DNA from: Sporotomaculum syntrophicum
GTDB taxonomy: Bacteria; Bacillota; Desulfotomaculia; Desulfotomaculales; Desulfallaceae
NCBI RefSeq assembly: GCF_009932395.1
Contig: NZ_LSRS01000002.1
Location: 529,932 to 581,845, forward strand
Length of the DNA: 51,914 nucleotides
Direction: 5' to 3'
In this document: piece by piece, positions 28,349 to 36,396 of the stretch
Position numbering within the stretch: position 1 is the stretch's first letter
How the letters are laid out: each line of letters starts with the position of its first letter
Position numbers and translations under genes: made by a program
Notes under the pieces: model-generated
What the model was told of the DNA's origin: nothing
The model's database searches: none
The model's input: only the letters and a program-made list of their open reading frames with translations

Positions 28349-28498
28349 TTACCCACTTTGTTTTTCAGATTGTTTTTTTGTTATACTGTCCAGTACACTG
28401 CCGGTAATTGATACGGCAATGTTCAAAATAATCAGCACCGCGAAAACAGATACTATTCCCGATACCGCCACCATTGTGACTTCACCCCAGTCAACCAT
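28349..28498 (-). CDS. Small decarboxylase gamma-like membrane subunit (49 aa)
   Basis: 49 residues, below usual size cut-offs, with AAAGGAGG 9 nt before the ATG at 28498. It starts MVDWGEVTMVAVSG, followed by one membrane span (IVSVFAVLIILNIAVSITGS) and a charged tail (ITKKQSEKQSG). Size, single span and place directly before the beta gene fit an OadG-type gamma subunit, which anchors the complex. Gamma subunits usually carry a longer charged tail, so this is a minimal form. Confidence 0.75.
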   Translation of the reverse strand: MVDWGEVTMVAVSGIVSVFAVLIILNIAVSITGSVLDSITKKQSEKQSG

Positions 28499-28722
28499 AA
28501 ATATATACCTCCTTTCTTTAAATTAAATTAAATATTCACAAGGATACACTTAAAAATGCCGAATTTCGATGGTGTGCTTCAGTTGTTGACTGGATATCTA
28601 TATCTGAGCCCCTGAAGCTCATAACAATAATTGCCATCACACTATACATGTGAGGCTTTCACAATGTTCAGAATTTAATTTATAAGGTACCTTACTAAAC
28701 ACTTATTGCTTTTGTTTAAATT

Positions 28723-28739
28723 AAGCAACTTTAGTGCCA
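28723..28739 (-). promoter_or_regulatory. Sigma-54 promoter for the decarboxylase gamma-beta operon
   Basis: On the minus strand the sequence TGGCACTAAAGTTGCTT matches the -24/-12 consensus TGGCAC-N5-TTGCW, with exactly 10 nt between the GG and GC doublets. It faces the gamma gene, giving a ~215-nt leader. A sigma-54 activator is encoded 2 kb away at 30698. Confidence 0.85.
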
Positions 28740-29536
28740 GACATGCTATTGTTTTGCTGATACAAATACAGCCTGCTTCAAATGAAATTCGGCCGCGACA
28801 ACCGTTGATTAAGAACAGGCCGGTTTTTCATGTAAACAGCCTGCCTGGATAAAGGCTTAACGTAAGATATTTAATGTATGGTCTTAAACTAGATTGTATG
28901 AGGAAGTATTTACTCTAACAGCATGAAATAACTGAAGAGCTGATAAAGGTTGGTTTAACAGTCTAGATAAGGAACCGGAAATTTAGCCTTAGGGAGATGT
29001 CTAATATGGCCTAAGGGGGTCGGTGGGGTTTTAATGATTTGCTGTGGTTGCAAAGCCGGTCGGCTTGATTTGTTAAGTAGTTATTTAGGGGATACACATA
29101 GATTCTTGCAGAAAAGGTCGAAAGCTACAAAAAAATTGTCGTATTTACTGACAGTGTATGTTAAATTTACATAACTAAGATAAGGCAATTTCCTATACCT
29201 AGAATCGACTTTTTTGCTATGGTACGGGCCGGGCATAATAAATCCGTTGATGTCGTCGTGTTTTAATAATAAATATATCTCAAAACTACTGTTGAGAGAG
29301 AAATCTATTGCATCTAGCACAATAATTGCTGAATTAATATAAGTAAAAATTCTTAAAAGTTTAAATTCAGCATATATTATGGTAAAATAATTCAGTAGGA
29401 TGCATCAAGAGAATGCTGGTCATGGAGATTATGGTCGTTGCAAGGTAATTGTAGTGGCCTTATTTTATTTCGCATGATCATAAAAGACCTTGGGAAGTTA
29501 AGATATTAAAATCATTTAGAAATCAGGTGATATGTT
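28740..29536. other. Intergenic control region, no supported gene
   Basis: About 800 nt between the sigma-54 promoter and the amidohydrolase gene. A 79-residue minus frame at 29081-29320 has no RBS or recognisable domain. An AT-rich dyad at 29156-29174 (gtatgt...acataac) could be a binding site for the activator, but this is weak. Confidence 0.4.
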
Positions 29537-30370
29537 ATGAGTTCTCCCGTTATAGATTTTCATATCCACACCGTGCATTATGATTATTATACCGAAAGCT
29601 GCATGGAATTCTTTCAAAATGCGCGGTCCGGGGAAAACTGGCAGGAATTTTACGATCGGTATAGCAATCCGCAACAATTTGTTGAATATATGCACGCTAA
29701 TGGTGTGGATTACGGAGTTGTTTTGGCCGAGTTGTGTCCTGCAGCCACAGGTGTTTGCCCCAATGAATATGTAACACAATTCTGTGCGGGACAGGAAAGT
29801 CTTATCCCATTTGCCAGCGTAAACCCTTTCATGACCCCGAGCGCAAAAAAGGAACTAAAACGCCTTGTATCCGACGGTTTCCGGGGTGTCAAGCTTTATC
29901 CAACTTACCAGCAATTTTATCCTAACGATAGCCTTCTTTACCCGTTATATGCCGAGGCGGAGTCGCTGCAAATTCCGGTGATGTTTCATACCGGGTCCTC
30001 GATTTTTAAAGGATCAAGGCTGAAATATGGTAATCCTCTTTATCTGGATGATGTGGCTGTTGACTTTCCCGATCTGCCAATAATATTGGTGCACAGCGGC
30101 AGGGGATTTTGGTATCAAAGCGCATTTTTCCTGGCCAAACTACACAAAAATGTCTACATGGAGGTAGCAGGGTTGCCGCCGCAAAGGTTGCTTGACTATT
30201 TCCCGGAACTGGAAAGGGCGGCTGATAAGGTTTTGTTTGGCACTGACTGGCCAGGTATTGAGAGTATTCAAAAAAATATTGACACCATTCGGGCTTTGCC
30301 TTTGACCGAGGTGACCAAGGAAAAAATCTTGGGCGGAAATGCCGCAAAATTATTAGGATTGCTTGTATGA
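29537..30370 (+). CDS. Amidohydrolase family 2 metal-dependent hydrolase/decarboxylase
   Basis: 277 residues forming one TIM barrel of the amidohydrolase_2 type. Metal-site residues are the HxH in IDFHIHTVHYD, the His in VMFHTGSS, the His in IILVHSGRG, and the Asp in LFGTDWPG. Family members include gamma-resorcylate and 4-oxalomesaconate-type decarboxylases and lactonases, so a role in aromatic or keto-acid breakdown is possible. AGGTGA precedes the ATG. It is flanked by its own terminator. The exact substrate is not predictable. Confidence 0.85.
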   Translation: MSSPVIDFHIHTVHYDYYTESCMEFFQNARSGENWQEFYDRYSNPQQFVEYMHANGVDYGVVLAELCPAATGVCPNEYVTQFCAGQESLIPFASVNPFMTPSAKKELKRLVSDGFRGVKLYPTYQQFYPNDSLLYPLYAEAESLQIPVMFHTGSSIFKGSRLKYGNPLYLDDVAVDFPDLPIILVHSGRGFWYQSAFFLAKLHKNVYMEVAGLPPQRLLDYFPELERAADKVLFGTDWPGIESIQKNIDTIRALPLTEVTKEKILGGNAAKLLGLLV

Positions 30371-30382
30371 TTTATTTTTGAA

Positions 30383-30424
30383 TTAAAGAGGGCGTGCAAG
30401 TTGTTACTTGCACGCCCTCTTTAA
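30383..30424. terminator. Terminator of the amidohydrolase gene
   Basis: A perfect 19-bp stem (30383-30401 with 30406-30424) with loop tgtt begins 12 nt after the stop codon and is followed by T-rich sequence. Confidence 0.9.
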
Positions 30425-30697
30425 TAGTTTTTTTGTTTGTATGCTTGCAGTTAATGTTATAATATGAAAGTAATATAAGCTAAAAAAATGTCGAAGAACT
30501 TCAAAAATTAATGAAATTGGTGTAAAATTAGTCGTATAAGCTATTTAAGTCACAATAATAATTTAAAAATTATAAAAATTTAGCTTACCCCGGTTGGGCT
30601 GTATTTCACAAAGAAAATTAAGGTGGATCCCATGTTCGAGATAAAAACAATTATTGTCGATTAGTTTTTTAAGTGTCAATTGGATTGGAGTGAGTTT

Positions 30698-32404
30698 ATG
30701 AAGGCGAAAGAAATCATGGTTCCGACTACAGTTTCTCTTAATCCTGATGATACTGTAAGAGATGCCCTGCTTATATTTCGGAAGACCAGGATGACAGGAA
30801 TCCCTGTAGTTAACCAGGATGGACTGTTAATCGGTGTATTTACCCGGATTAACTTGCATGATTGCCTTCTTCAAGGAGCAAACCTGGATACTGTTATAGA
30901 AGATTATTACCGTCGGGATGTTATGTACTTTCGCGAAGACAAAACTTTTAACAATCTATCGGAGTTAATACTTTGGCTGCGTAATGCTAAAATTGCCCAA
31001 ACTCCCGTGGTTGACCTTGAAGGAAGACCAATCGGTGTAATTACCCAGCCCTTTGCAGTTAATCACCTGCTCGATCATATTGAATTTTTATATGAGGAGC
31101 TATCCAATATTTTTCAGCAAGTGCCGTGTGGGATCGTAGTTACTGATGAGTTTGGGAAAATAAATTTAGTCAGCAGTTACACTAACCGAATTTTCCCGGA
31201 TGTTAAGATTGAAGGGCATATCAATAAATTATTACCGGACCTGCCGTTTAACGAGATCATCTGTGGAATTTGGAGAAGCCCGCAAAGAGTTAATTACCGA
31301 TCCAAAATTTTAATTGTCAATGCTATAACGGTTATTCATGCCGGAAGAACCAAAGGTGCAATTTTGATCATCCAGGATGCCGCTGAGATTGATGCAGCTA
31401 AACAATGTAATAAGGATGAAGCAAACCAGCAGATTGTAACGGACCGTTCTGATGAATTATTAAAGTTGAATGGTACCAAATATACTATAGACAGTATTAT
31501 TGGCAAAAGTACGGTAGTAGCCGAAATAAAAAGGCAAATTATGCAGGTCGCACCGAGTTCTTCTACGGTACTTATTTCCGGTGAAAGTGGGACCGGGAAA
31601 GAATTAGTGGCTCAATCGATTCACAACGCGAGCAACCGCTACAAACGCCCTTTCATAAAGGTTAATTGTGCTGCGATATCGGCCGAGATTGCAGAGGCTG
31701 AATTGTTCGGTTACGAGGGAGGGGCATTTACAGGTGCTCTTAGACATGGAAAACCGGGGAAATTTGAGCTTGCCGATGGAAGTACTATTTTTTTAGATGA
31801 AATTGGTGATATGCCTCTGTCTTTGCAGAGCAAATTGTTGCGTGTGATCCAGGAAAAAGAAGTAGAGCGTATTGGCGGCATTAAAACCAAAAAAGTTGAT
31901 GTGCGCATTCTTGCCGCCACAAATAGAAATTTATACAAGCTTGTAAAAGAGGGGAAATTTAGAAATGACCTCTATTATAGATTAAATGTGTTGGTTATAA
32001 CCGCACCGCCCCTAAGAGAACATGTTGAAGATATACCTGATTTGTTGGAACATTTTATTAAAGTATTCAGTAAAGAGTCCGGAAAGCAAATTAATGGTGT
32101 AACGGACGAAGTTTTGAAATTTTTAACAAGCTATAATTGGCCTGGGAATATACGGGAATTAGAAAATATGCTTGAACGGGCTGTTATTTATAGTAACAAT
32201 AGTATAATTCAATTAAATGCTCTTGGTATTGATGCGCAGGATATGATGAATAACAACGTTGATATAGAATATGGACTAGCTCTATCTAAAGTAACAAAAG
32301 ACACCATAGAAAAAGCGCTTGAAATTACAGGGGGTAACAAATCAAAGGCGGCAAAATTATTGGGTATTAGCCGGGCTGCTTTGTATGACAAATTAAAACG
32401 ATAA
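30698..32404 (+). CDS. Sigma-54-dependent activator with CBS pair and PAS sensor domains
   Basis: 568 residues from ATG 30698 (GGAGTGA upstream; TTG 30680 is less likely). Residues ~1-120 are two CBS motifs (KEIMVPTTVSLNPDDTV, then TGIPVVNQDG; second AQTPVVDLEGRPIGVIT), which usually bind adenosyl nucleotides. Residues ~135-220 are a PAS domain. The AAA+ core has Walker A GESGTGKE, the sigma-54 contact GGAFTGA and Walker B TIFLDEIGDM. The C-terminus is a Fis-type helix-turn-helix (GNKSKAAKLLGISRAALYDK). With GAFTGA intact it should activate sigma-54 promoters. The consensus promoter at 28723 is the obvious local target. Confidence 0.93.
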   Translation: MKAKEIMVPTTVSLNPDDTVRDALLIFRKTRMTGIPVVNQDGLLIGVFTRINLHDCLLQGANLDTVIEDYYRRDVMYFREDKTFNNLSELILWLRNAKIAQTPVVDLEGRPIGVITQPFAVNHLLDHIEFLYEELSNIFQQVPCGIVVTDEFGKINLVSSYTNRIFPDVKIEGHINKLLPDLPFNEIICGIWRSPQRVNYRSKILIVNAITVIHAGRTKGAILIIQDAAEIDAAKQCNKDEANQQIVTDRSDELLKLNGTKYTIDSIIGKSTVVAEIKRQIMQVAPSSSTVLISGESGTGKELVAQSIHNASNRYKRPFIKVNCAAISAEIAEAELFGYEGGAFTGALRHGKPGKFELADGSTIFLDEIGDMPLSLQSKLLRVIQEKEVERIGGIKTKKVDVRILAATNRNLYKLVKEGKFRNDLYYRLNVLVITAPPLREHVEDIPDLLEHFIKVFSKESGKQINGVTDEVLKFLTSYNWPGNIRELENMLERAVIYSNNSIIQLNALGIDAQDMMNNNVDIEYGLALSKVTKDTIEKALEITGGNKSKAAKLLGISRAALYDKLKR

Positions 32405-32629
32405 AATTTGACACATGTATGATTGTTAGACAATTAAGGTGTGAATTAATCCCGTATTTACTAAGACTTTAACTAAAATATATATGGTATAATTCTTGCT
32501 TTTAGATTAAGTCAGCAGGTTAAGATGACTTAAGACTTTGCAAGTCAGGAGTTTCCGGGGTTGTCAATACATGACTAACCAAGTTTTTGACAGCTTGCGG
32601 CGGCTTGATAAGGAACGGTGAGGATAGCC

Positions 32630-34261
32630 ATGTATAAAAAGAAAAGCTATACACAATCTGAGGGTCTGGTACCGGCTGGAATGACTGCCGGCGATTATTT
32701 TGAGCAGGCTGTATCATTGGTACCAAACAAACCGGCTATATTTTATAGTAATAAAGAAATTACTTACCGGCAATTAGATGATTTAGTTAGCCAGTTGGCC
32801 GAATCATTATTAAATCTTGGGATTAGACATGGTGATAATATTGCCCTCTTTTTGCCTGACTGTCCGGAATATATTATTGCAAGTCAAGCTATCTTAAAAA
32901 TTGGAGCAGTAAAAGTTCCTTTAAATATAAGCTTCAAGGAAAAAGATTTGCAATTTGCCTTGCTGCACAGCAAAGCACGGGCGATTATTATGGCTTCGGA
33001 AATTGGTGATTTTTCCCTTGTGGATTTAGTCGCCAGTCTTCGTTTTCAGCTTCCGGCATTGGAGCATGTTATTGTGAAGGGCAGGACAAAAGCAGAAATG
33101 ATTTCGTTGCGTCAACTGCTCACCGGCGATAACAATGCCAAAAAATCTGTGGAAAATTATATGCGGGATCACCCGGTGGATCCGGACGATATTGCAGCCA
33201 TTGTGTATACCTCTGGAACCACCGCTGCTCCCAAAGGGGTAGTGCACACCCATAACACAATCTATCGCTTGGCCTATTCAAGTAACTATATGCGTGAGGT
33301 AGTGGACAATGAGGTTTGGCTGGGAGTGCTGCCGCTTTCTTCAGCTGTCGGGGTCATGTATCTCGAAACATGCCCGATTATTAGCCGGTCTTCATTAGTG
33401 CTTCCGGAAAGCAATGATCCGGAGGCTGTTTTAAGGTCAATTCAGAAATACAAAGTAACTTCTCTTGTGGGTATGCCGTTGTCTTTTGTCAGAATAATGA
33501 AACACCCTCATTTTTCTGATTATGATGTTTCTTCGGTGCGTGATATTTACTTTTTCGGAGCAACTGCACCTAAAGAGATTCTTATGGAACTACAAGAGCA
33601 ATTTAAATGTACACTGACTATAACTTATGGCGCTGGTGAGTATGGTCATGCTACTATGGCCAAGTGGTCGGAACCCTCAGAAAATATGTTAGCAACCTCC
33701 GGCAAGCCGATTTACGGTGGCGTGGAAGTTAAAATTGTTAATAGTAATGTGCAGATTGTTCCATGTGACCAGATTGGCGAGATCTATGTCCGGGGTTTTG
33801 GCAATGCATTGGAGTATTGGGGTGATTCTAACCGCACAGACATTACTTTCTGTAATTCGGGATGGATCCATGTTCATGACCTGGGGTTTATGGATAATGA
33901 GGGAAATGTTACCGTCATTGGGCGATTTGAAGACATAATCGTCCGTGGGGGATATCATATTTACCCTTGTGAAATAGAATCATACTTGTATACTCACCCC
34001 AAGGTGGCTGACGTAAGCATTGTCGGTTATCCCGACCAAAAACTTGGCGAGAAAACCTGTGCCTTCATTATTCCTAAAGATGATGCGACGGAGATAACCT
34101 ATGAAGACATTGCATCCTTCCTCAGGAGCAAAATAGCTGAGTATAAGATTCCCGATCAGATTAAGATAGTATCTTCTTTTCCTGTAACGATTAATGATAA
34201 GGTACAAAAGTTTAGACTGCGGGAAATGTTGCTCAGGGAACTTACCGATAATAATAATTAG
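32630..34261 (+). CDS. AMP-forming acyl-CoA ligase
   Basis: 543 residues from ATG 32630 (GGTGAGG upstream; GTG 32618 is the alternative). It activates a carboxylic acid to an acyl-adenylate and then the CoA thioester. Motifs: P-loop YTSGTTAAPKGVVHTH, ATP-binding FFGATAPKEI and YGAGEYGHATM, DLGFMDNEGN with IGRFEDIIVRGGYHIYP, and the C-terminal lysine region INDKVQKFRLRE. The acid could be fatty or aromatic. It lies 225 nt after the sigma-54 activator and its stop overlaps the convergent membrane-protein gene by 3 nt. Confidence 0.92.
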   Translation: MYKKKSYTQSEGLVPAGMTAGDYFEQAVSLVPNKPAIFYSNKEITYRQLDDLVSQLAESLLNLGIRHGDNIALFLPDCPEYIIASQAILKIGAVKVPLNISFKEKDLQFALLHSKARAIIMASEIGDFSLVDLVASLRFQLPALEHVIVKGRTKAEMISLRQLLTGDNNAKKSVENYMRDHPVDPDDIAAIVYTSGTTAAPKGVVHTHNTIYRLAYSSNYMREVVDNEVWLGVLPLSSAVGVMYLETCPIISRSSLVLPESNDPEAVLRSIQKYKVTSLVGMPLSFVRIMKHPHFSDYDVSSVRDIYFFGATAPKEILMELQEQFKCTLTITYGAGEYGHATMAKWSEPSENMLATSGKPIYGGVEVKIVNSNVQIVPCDQIGEIYVRGFGNALEYWGDSNRTDITFCNSGWIHVHDLGFMDNEGNVTVIGRFEDIIVRGGYHIYPCEIESYLYTHPKVADVSIVGYPDQKLGEKTCAFIIPKDDATEITYEDIASFLRSKIAEYKIPDQIKIVSSFPVTINDKVQKFRLREMLLRELTDNNN

Positions 34262-34665
34262 AAGGTGAGATCCTTTCTGTCCATCAGCCGGTCGTGAATT
34301 TGCTCAAATAGCAAACCCGTGCAAAACCATAGTGGGGCCATGTCCAAGCGAATCAGGCCGTCTATTACCCAGCCTTCCCGATAAATCCACGGGCTGGTGC
34401 CAATAATAGTGCGAATCAAGCTGCCTGTGCTAAACTCCACCGCCCAGATGACCAGCACCCAGATCATCCCCCTCAGGTACCAGTGCAAGGGACGGATGCG
34501 GTTGTGCAGCGGCTCAAGAAACACTGCCAGCCCGTAAATAGGCAGCATCCACAGGTAAGTATGTGCTGTCAAACGGGGGTTGCCCTGCAGTCCGGACATG
34601 AAACCGGTAAAGAGTACTTCTAAATTCAAGCCTAACAGGCCATAGATAACATATTTGGTAATCAT
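34258..34665 (-). CDS. CmpB-type putative ABC transporter membrane protein
   Basis: 135 residues from ATG 34665. The frame is open to 34851, but that part covers a terminator hairpin and another gene, so the upstream start is rejected; the RBS at 34665 is weak. Four spans are predicted. The family marks LLGLNLEVLFTG, then MLPIYGLAVFLEPLHNRI and IWAVEFSTGSLI agree with the CmpB-like domain (PF06541), normally PIYG and a conserved E. The role is poorly known. Confidence 0.65.
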   Translation of the reverse strand: MITKYVIYGLLGLNLEVLFTGFMSGLQGNPRLTAHTYLWMLPIYGLAVFLEPLHNRIRPLHWYLRGMIWVLVIWAVEFSTGSLIRTIIGTSPWIYREGWVIDGLIRLDMAPLWFCTGLLFEQIHDRLMDRKDLTF

Positions 34666-34709
34666 GATTATATTTTGTACGTCTTTGGCCGGGTTATGCA
34701 GCAAATAAA

Positions 34710-34767
34710 AAAAGGCAATATAGAAGCAACAAGACCAGTAAGACTTGTTGCTTCTATATTGCCTTTT
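34710..34767 (-). terminator. Terminator with 24-bp perfect stem
   Basis: Arms 34710-34733 and 34744-34767 pair perfectly over 24 bp with a 10-nt loop. On the minus strand the stem is followed by seven T residues, 70 nt past the stop of the 58-residue gene. Confidence 0.9.
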
Positions 34768-34837
34768 AAACATATAAAATGTACTTTTTAATACGGTTTG
34801 ATTAGTGTAAACTGCAAGCTTAAAGCCGGACTTCCGG

Positions 34838-35014
34838 TTATTGTTGTTCACCCGGTTTAATTGCAGGCCTGAACATGTTAAGTGCTCCCAGCAGTATATG
34901 GGCCAGGCCGAAACCCAGAATACCGGCTCCCCAATAACCGCCTACATACCAACCAATCAAAGATACAATTACTCCTAAGCCAACAACGACCCAACAGGTT
35001 GTAATACCTTGCAT
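34838..35014 (-). CDS. 58-residue membrane protein of unknown function
   Basis: Too short for ordinary calling but well supported: AAGGAGGGCG lies before the ATG at 35014 and a strong terminator follows. It begins MQGITTCWVVVGLGVIVSL and has two spans (residues ~8-20 and ~30-47) separated by GWYVGGYWGAG, then a hydrophilic end RPAIKPGEQQ. I do not recognise a family. Confidence 0.75.
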   Translation of the reverse strand: MQGITTCWVVVGLGVIVSLIGWYVGGYWGAGILGFGLAHILLGALNMFRPAIKPGEQQ

Positions 35015-35093
35015 AAAAAACGCCCTCCTTAATAGGGATATATTACATTTATTGTCGGGGAAAGTGTTTTCTATACATGATTAGCTGGGTGAA

Positions 35094-35369
35094 CTAAGAA
35101 ATTTTTTGCAGGTCTTCAGGTTGTTTTTGACGCCTGTTCTGCATCTCATCCATATAATCGGTTGAGATTAAGTATAAATTGACCCACAGGTCATGTTCGT
35201 TGTTTTTTCCATCCAACTCGTTAGCCAGTATTTTAAATTTTTTCTCTACCCGATCTTTAAACGCAGAAAACTCGACCATTAAATCCACAACTTCACGTTG
35301 ACTGTAAGAGGCGCCCTCTTTAATTGTTTTAGCCAAAGTATTCGTCCCCCCAACAAATATCTTTACCAT
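35094..35369 (-). CDS. Hypothetical helical protein (91 aa)
   Basis: 91 residues, predicted mostly helical and soluble (EVVDLMVEFSAFKDRVEKKF, then NLYLISTDYMDEMQNRRQ). The ATG at 35369 lacks a good RBS; a TTG at 35333 with GGGGGG ~8 nt upstream is an alternative. It sits between other small minus-strand genes, so a structural or sporulation role is possible. The family is not recognised. Confidence 0.5.
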   Translation of the reverse strand: MVKIFVGGTNTLAKTIKEGASYSQREVVDLMVEFSAFKDRVEKKFKILANELDGKNNEHDLWVNLYLISTDYMDEMQNRRQKQPEDLQKIS

Positions 35370-35462
35370 ATTATAAATTAAAAGGTAAAATATGTTAAGG
35401 GGTGATATTTGTCTATTTAAATAGGTTTAAGTTGAATAATATTACTTACCCAACAATGATAA

Positions 35463-35495
35463 AACCCAGAGGGACAGTTCATGACCCTCTGGGTT
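35463..35495 (-). terminator. Terminator of the Q-rich protein gene
   Basis: A perfect 11-bp stem, aacccagaggg (35463-35473) with ccctctgggtt (35485-35495), followed on the minus strand by TTATC, lies 21 nt past the stop at 35516. Confidence 0.75.
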
Positions 35496-35515
35496 AAGCA
35501 TAGCCTGGGTATTGC

Positions 35516-36175
35516 TTAGAAACTGCTGTAATTGCTGGATAAATTGGAAAATTGGTTGTTCATGCTCATGCCGGATAAATTTTGGTTCAGCCGGTTGGCC
35601 AGTGCTTGCTGAGCCATTTGGCTGATTTGCTGGTTCTCGGCAAAGCTTTGGCTTTGCTGGTTGCCGTAACCTTGAGAACTCATCATGCTAGGTGAAGCAT
35701 ACCCGCTGAAGGGTTGGTTATAGCTTTGGGTATATCCCGACTGCATGGGTGAATAATAACTACTGGCGTACTGGCGTTGCTGCATTGGCATGCTGGAAAT
35801 ATAGTTGGGCTGATAATGCTGGCTCGAGCCAAACGAGCCGGTAGTTTGACTGGGGGCAAACTGATTGCCGAAAGTGCCGAACTGTTGGCCATAACCGCTT
35901 ATGCCGGTGCCAAATTGGGAATAATTTTGGGATATTGATTGGCTGGCCTGCTGGGCCGCACTGCTGACGCTGTTCAGGTCACTGCTAATTTGGCTGCAAA
36001 TCTGCTGAATTCTTTGTAACTGCTGGGAAGCGGTTACTTCGTTCTGCTGCAAGCGTTGTAGTTGTGAAGCGTTGTTTTGTTCAAACTGCTGCAATTGGGA
36101 AGTCATTGAAGTAATGTTGTTGATGTCCTGGCGCAGTCTTTGGATTTGCTGTTGCAATTGATAAATTTGATCCAT
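35516..36175 (-). CDS. Q/S/N-rich protein with N-terminal coiled coil, possible spore surface protein
   Basis: 219 residues. Residues 1 to ~95 form a strong coiled coil (YQLQQQIQRLRQDINNITSM and QLQRIQQICSQISSDLNSV). The remainder is low-complexity, rich in Q, S, G, Y, F and M (GTGISGYGQQFGTF, SYYSPMQSGYTQSYNQ), without a fold I recognise. There is GGGGGG before the ATG and no signal peptide. Composition resembles spore coat and crust proteins and the Q/M/S-rich linker of the coat protein at 13845. This role is inference. Confidence 0.6.
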   Translation of the reverse strand: MDQIYQLQQQIQRLRQDINNITSMTSQLQQFEQNNASQLQRLQQNEVTASQQLQRIQQICSQISSDLNSVSSAAQQASQSISQNYSQFGTGISGYGQQFGTFGNQFAPSQTTGSFGSSQHYQPNYISSMPMQQRQYASSYYSPMQSGYTQSYNQPFSGYASPSMMSSQGYGNQQSQSFAENQQISQMAQQALANRLNQNLSGMSMNNQFSNLSSNYSSF

Positions 36176-36208
36176 AAAATTACCCCCCTTGGAATAGTGT
36201 TGTTTGAA

Positions 36209-36319
36209 GCAAGTTCTTAATTCAAGGGGAGATTCAACTCCCCTTGAATTTTAGAACTGCAAATGCATGACTTAATTGGCGTTGTACTCCCATTTTTAAA
36301 AGTGGGAGATTTACGCCAA
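36209..36319. repeat. Two successive hairpins in an intergenic region
   Basis: The first has an exact 13-bp core, aattcaaggggag (36219-36231) with ctccccttgaatt (36238-36250), extended outward imperfectly. The second has inner arms ctcccatttt/aaaagtgggag and outer arms ttggcgt (36276-36282)/acgccaa (36313-36319). No gene lies here. They may act as leader or transcript-end structures of the flanking minus-strand genes. Confidence 0.5.
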
Positions 36320-36396
36320 GTTAGTCAGGTAAAAAACTTTCGAACATATTATGTGCCAAAATTCTACTATTATTTAAGGAAGTTAATGGAATATTT

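Noticed and set aside
29081-29320. 79-residue minus-strand frame in the region after the sigma-54 promoter
   Set aside because: No RBS and no domain; the region looks regulatory.
34666-34851. N-terminal extension of the CmpB-like protein
   Set aside because: It would read through a terminator hairpin and into the end of the 58-residue gene; the internal ATG at 34665 is preferred.
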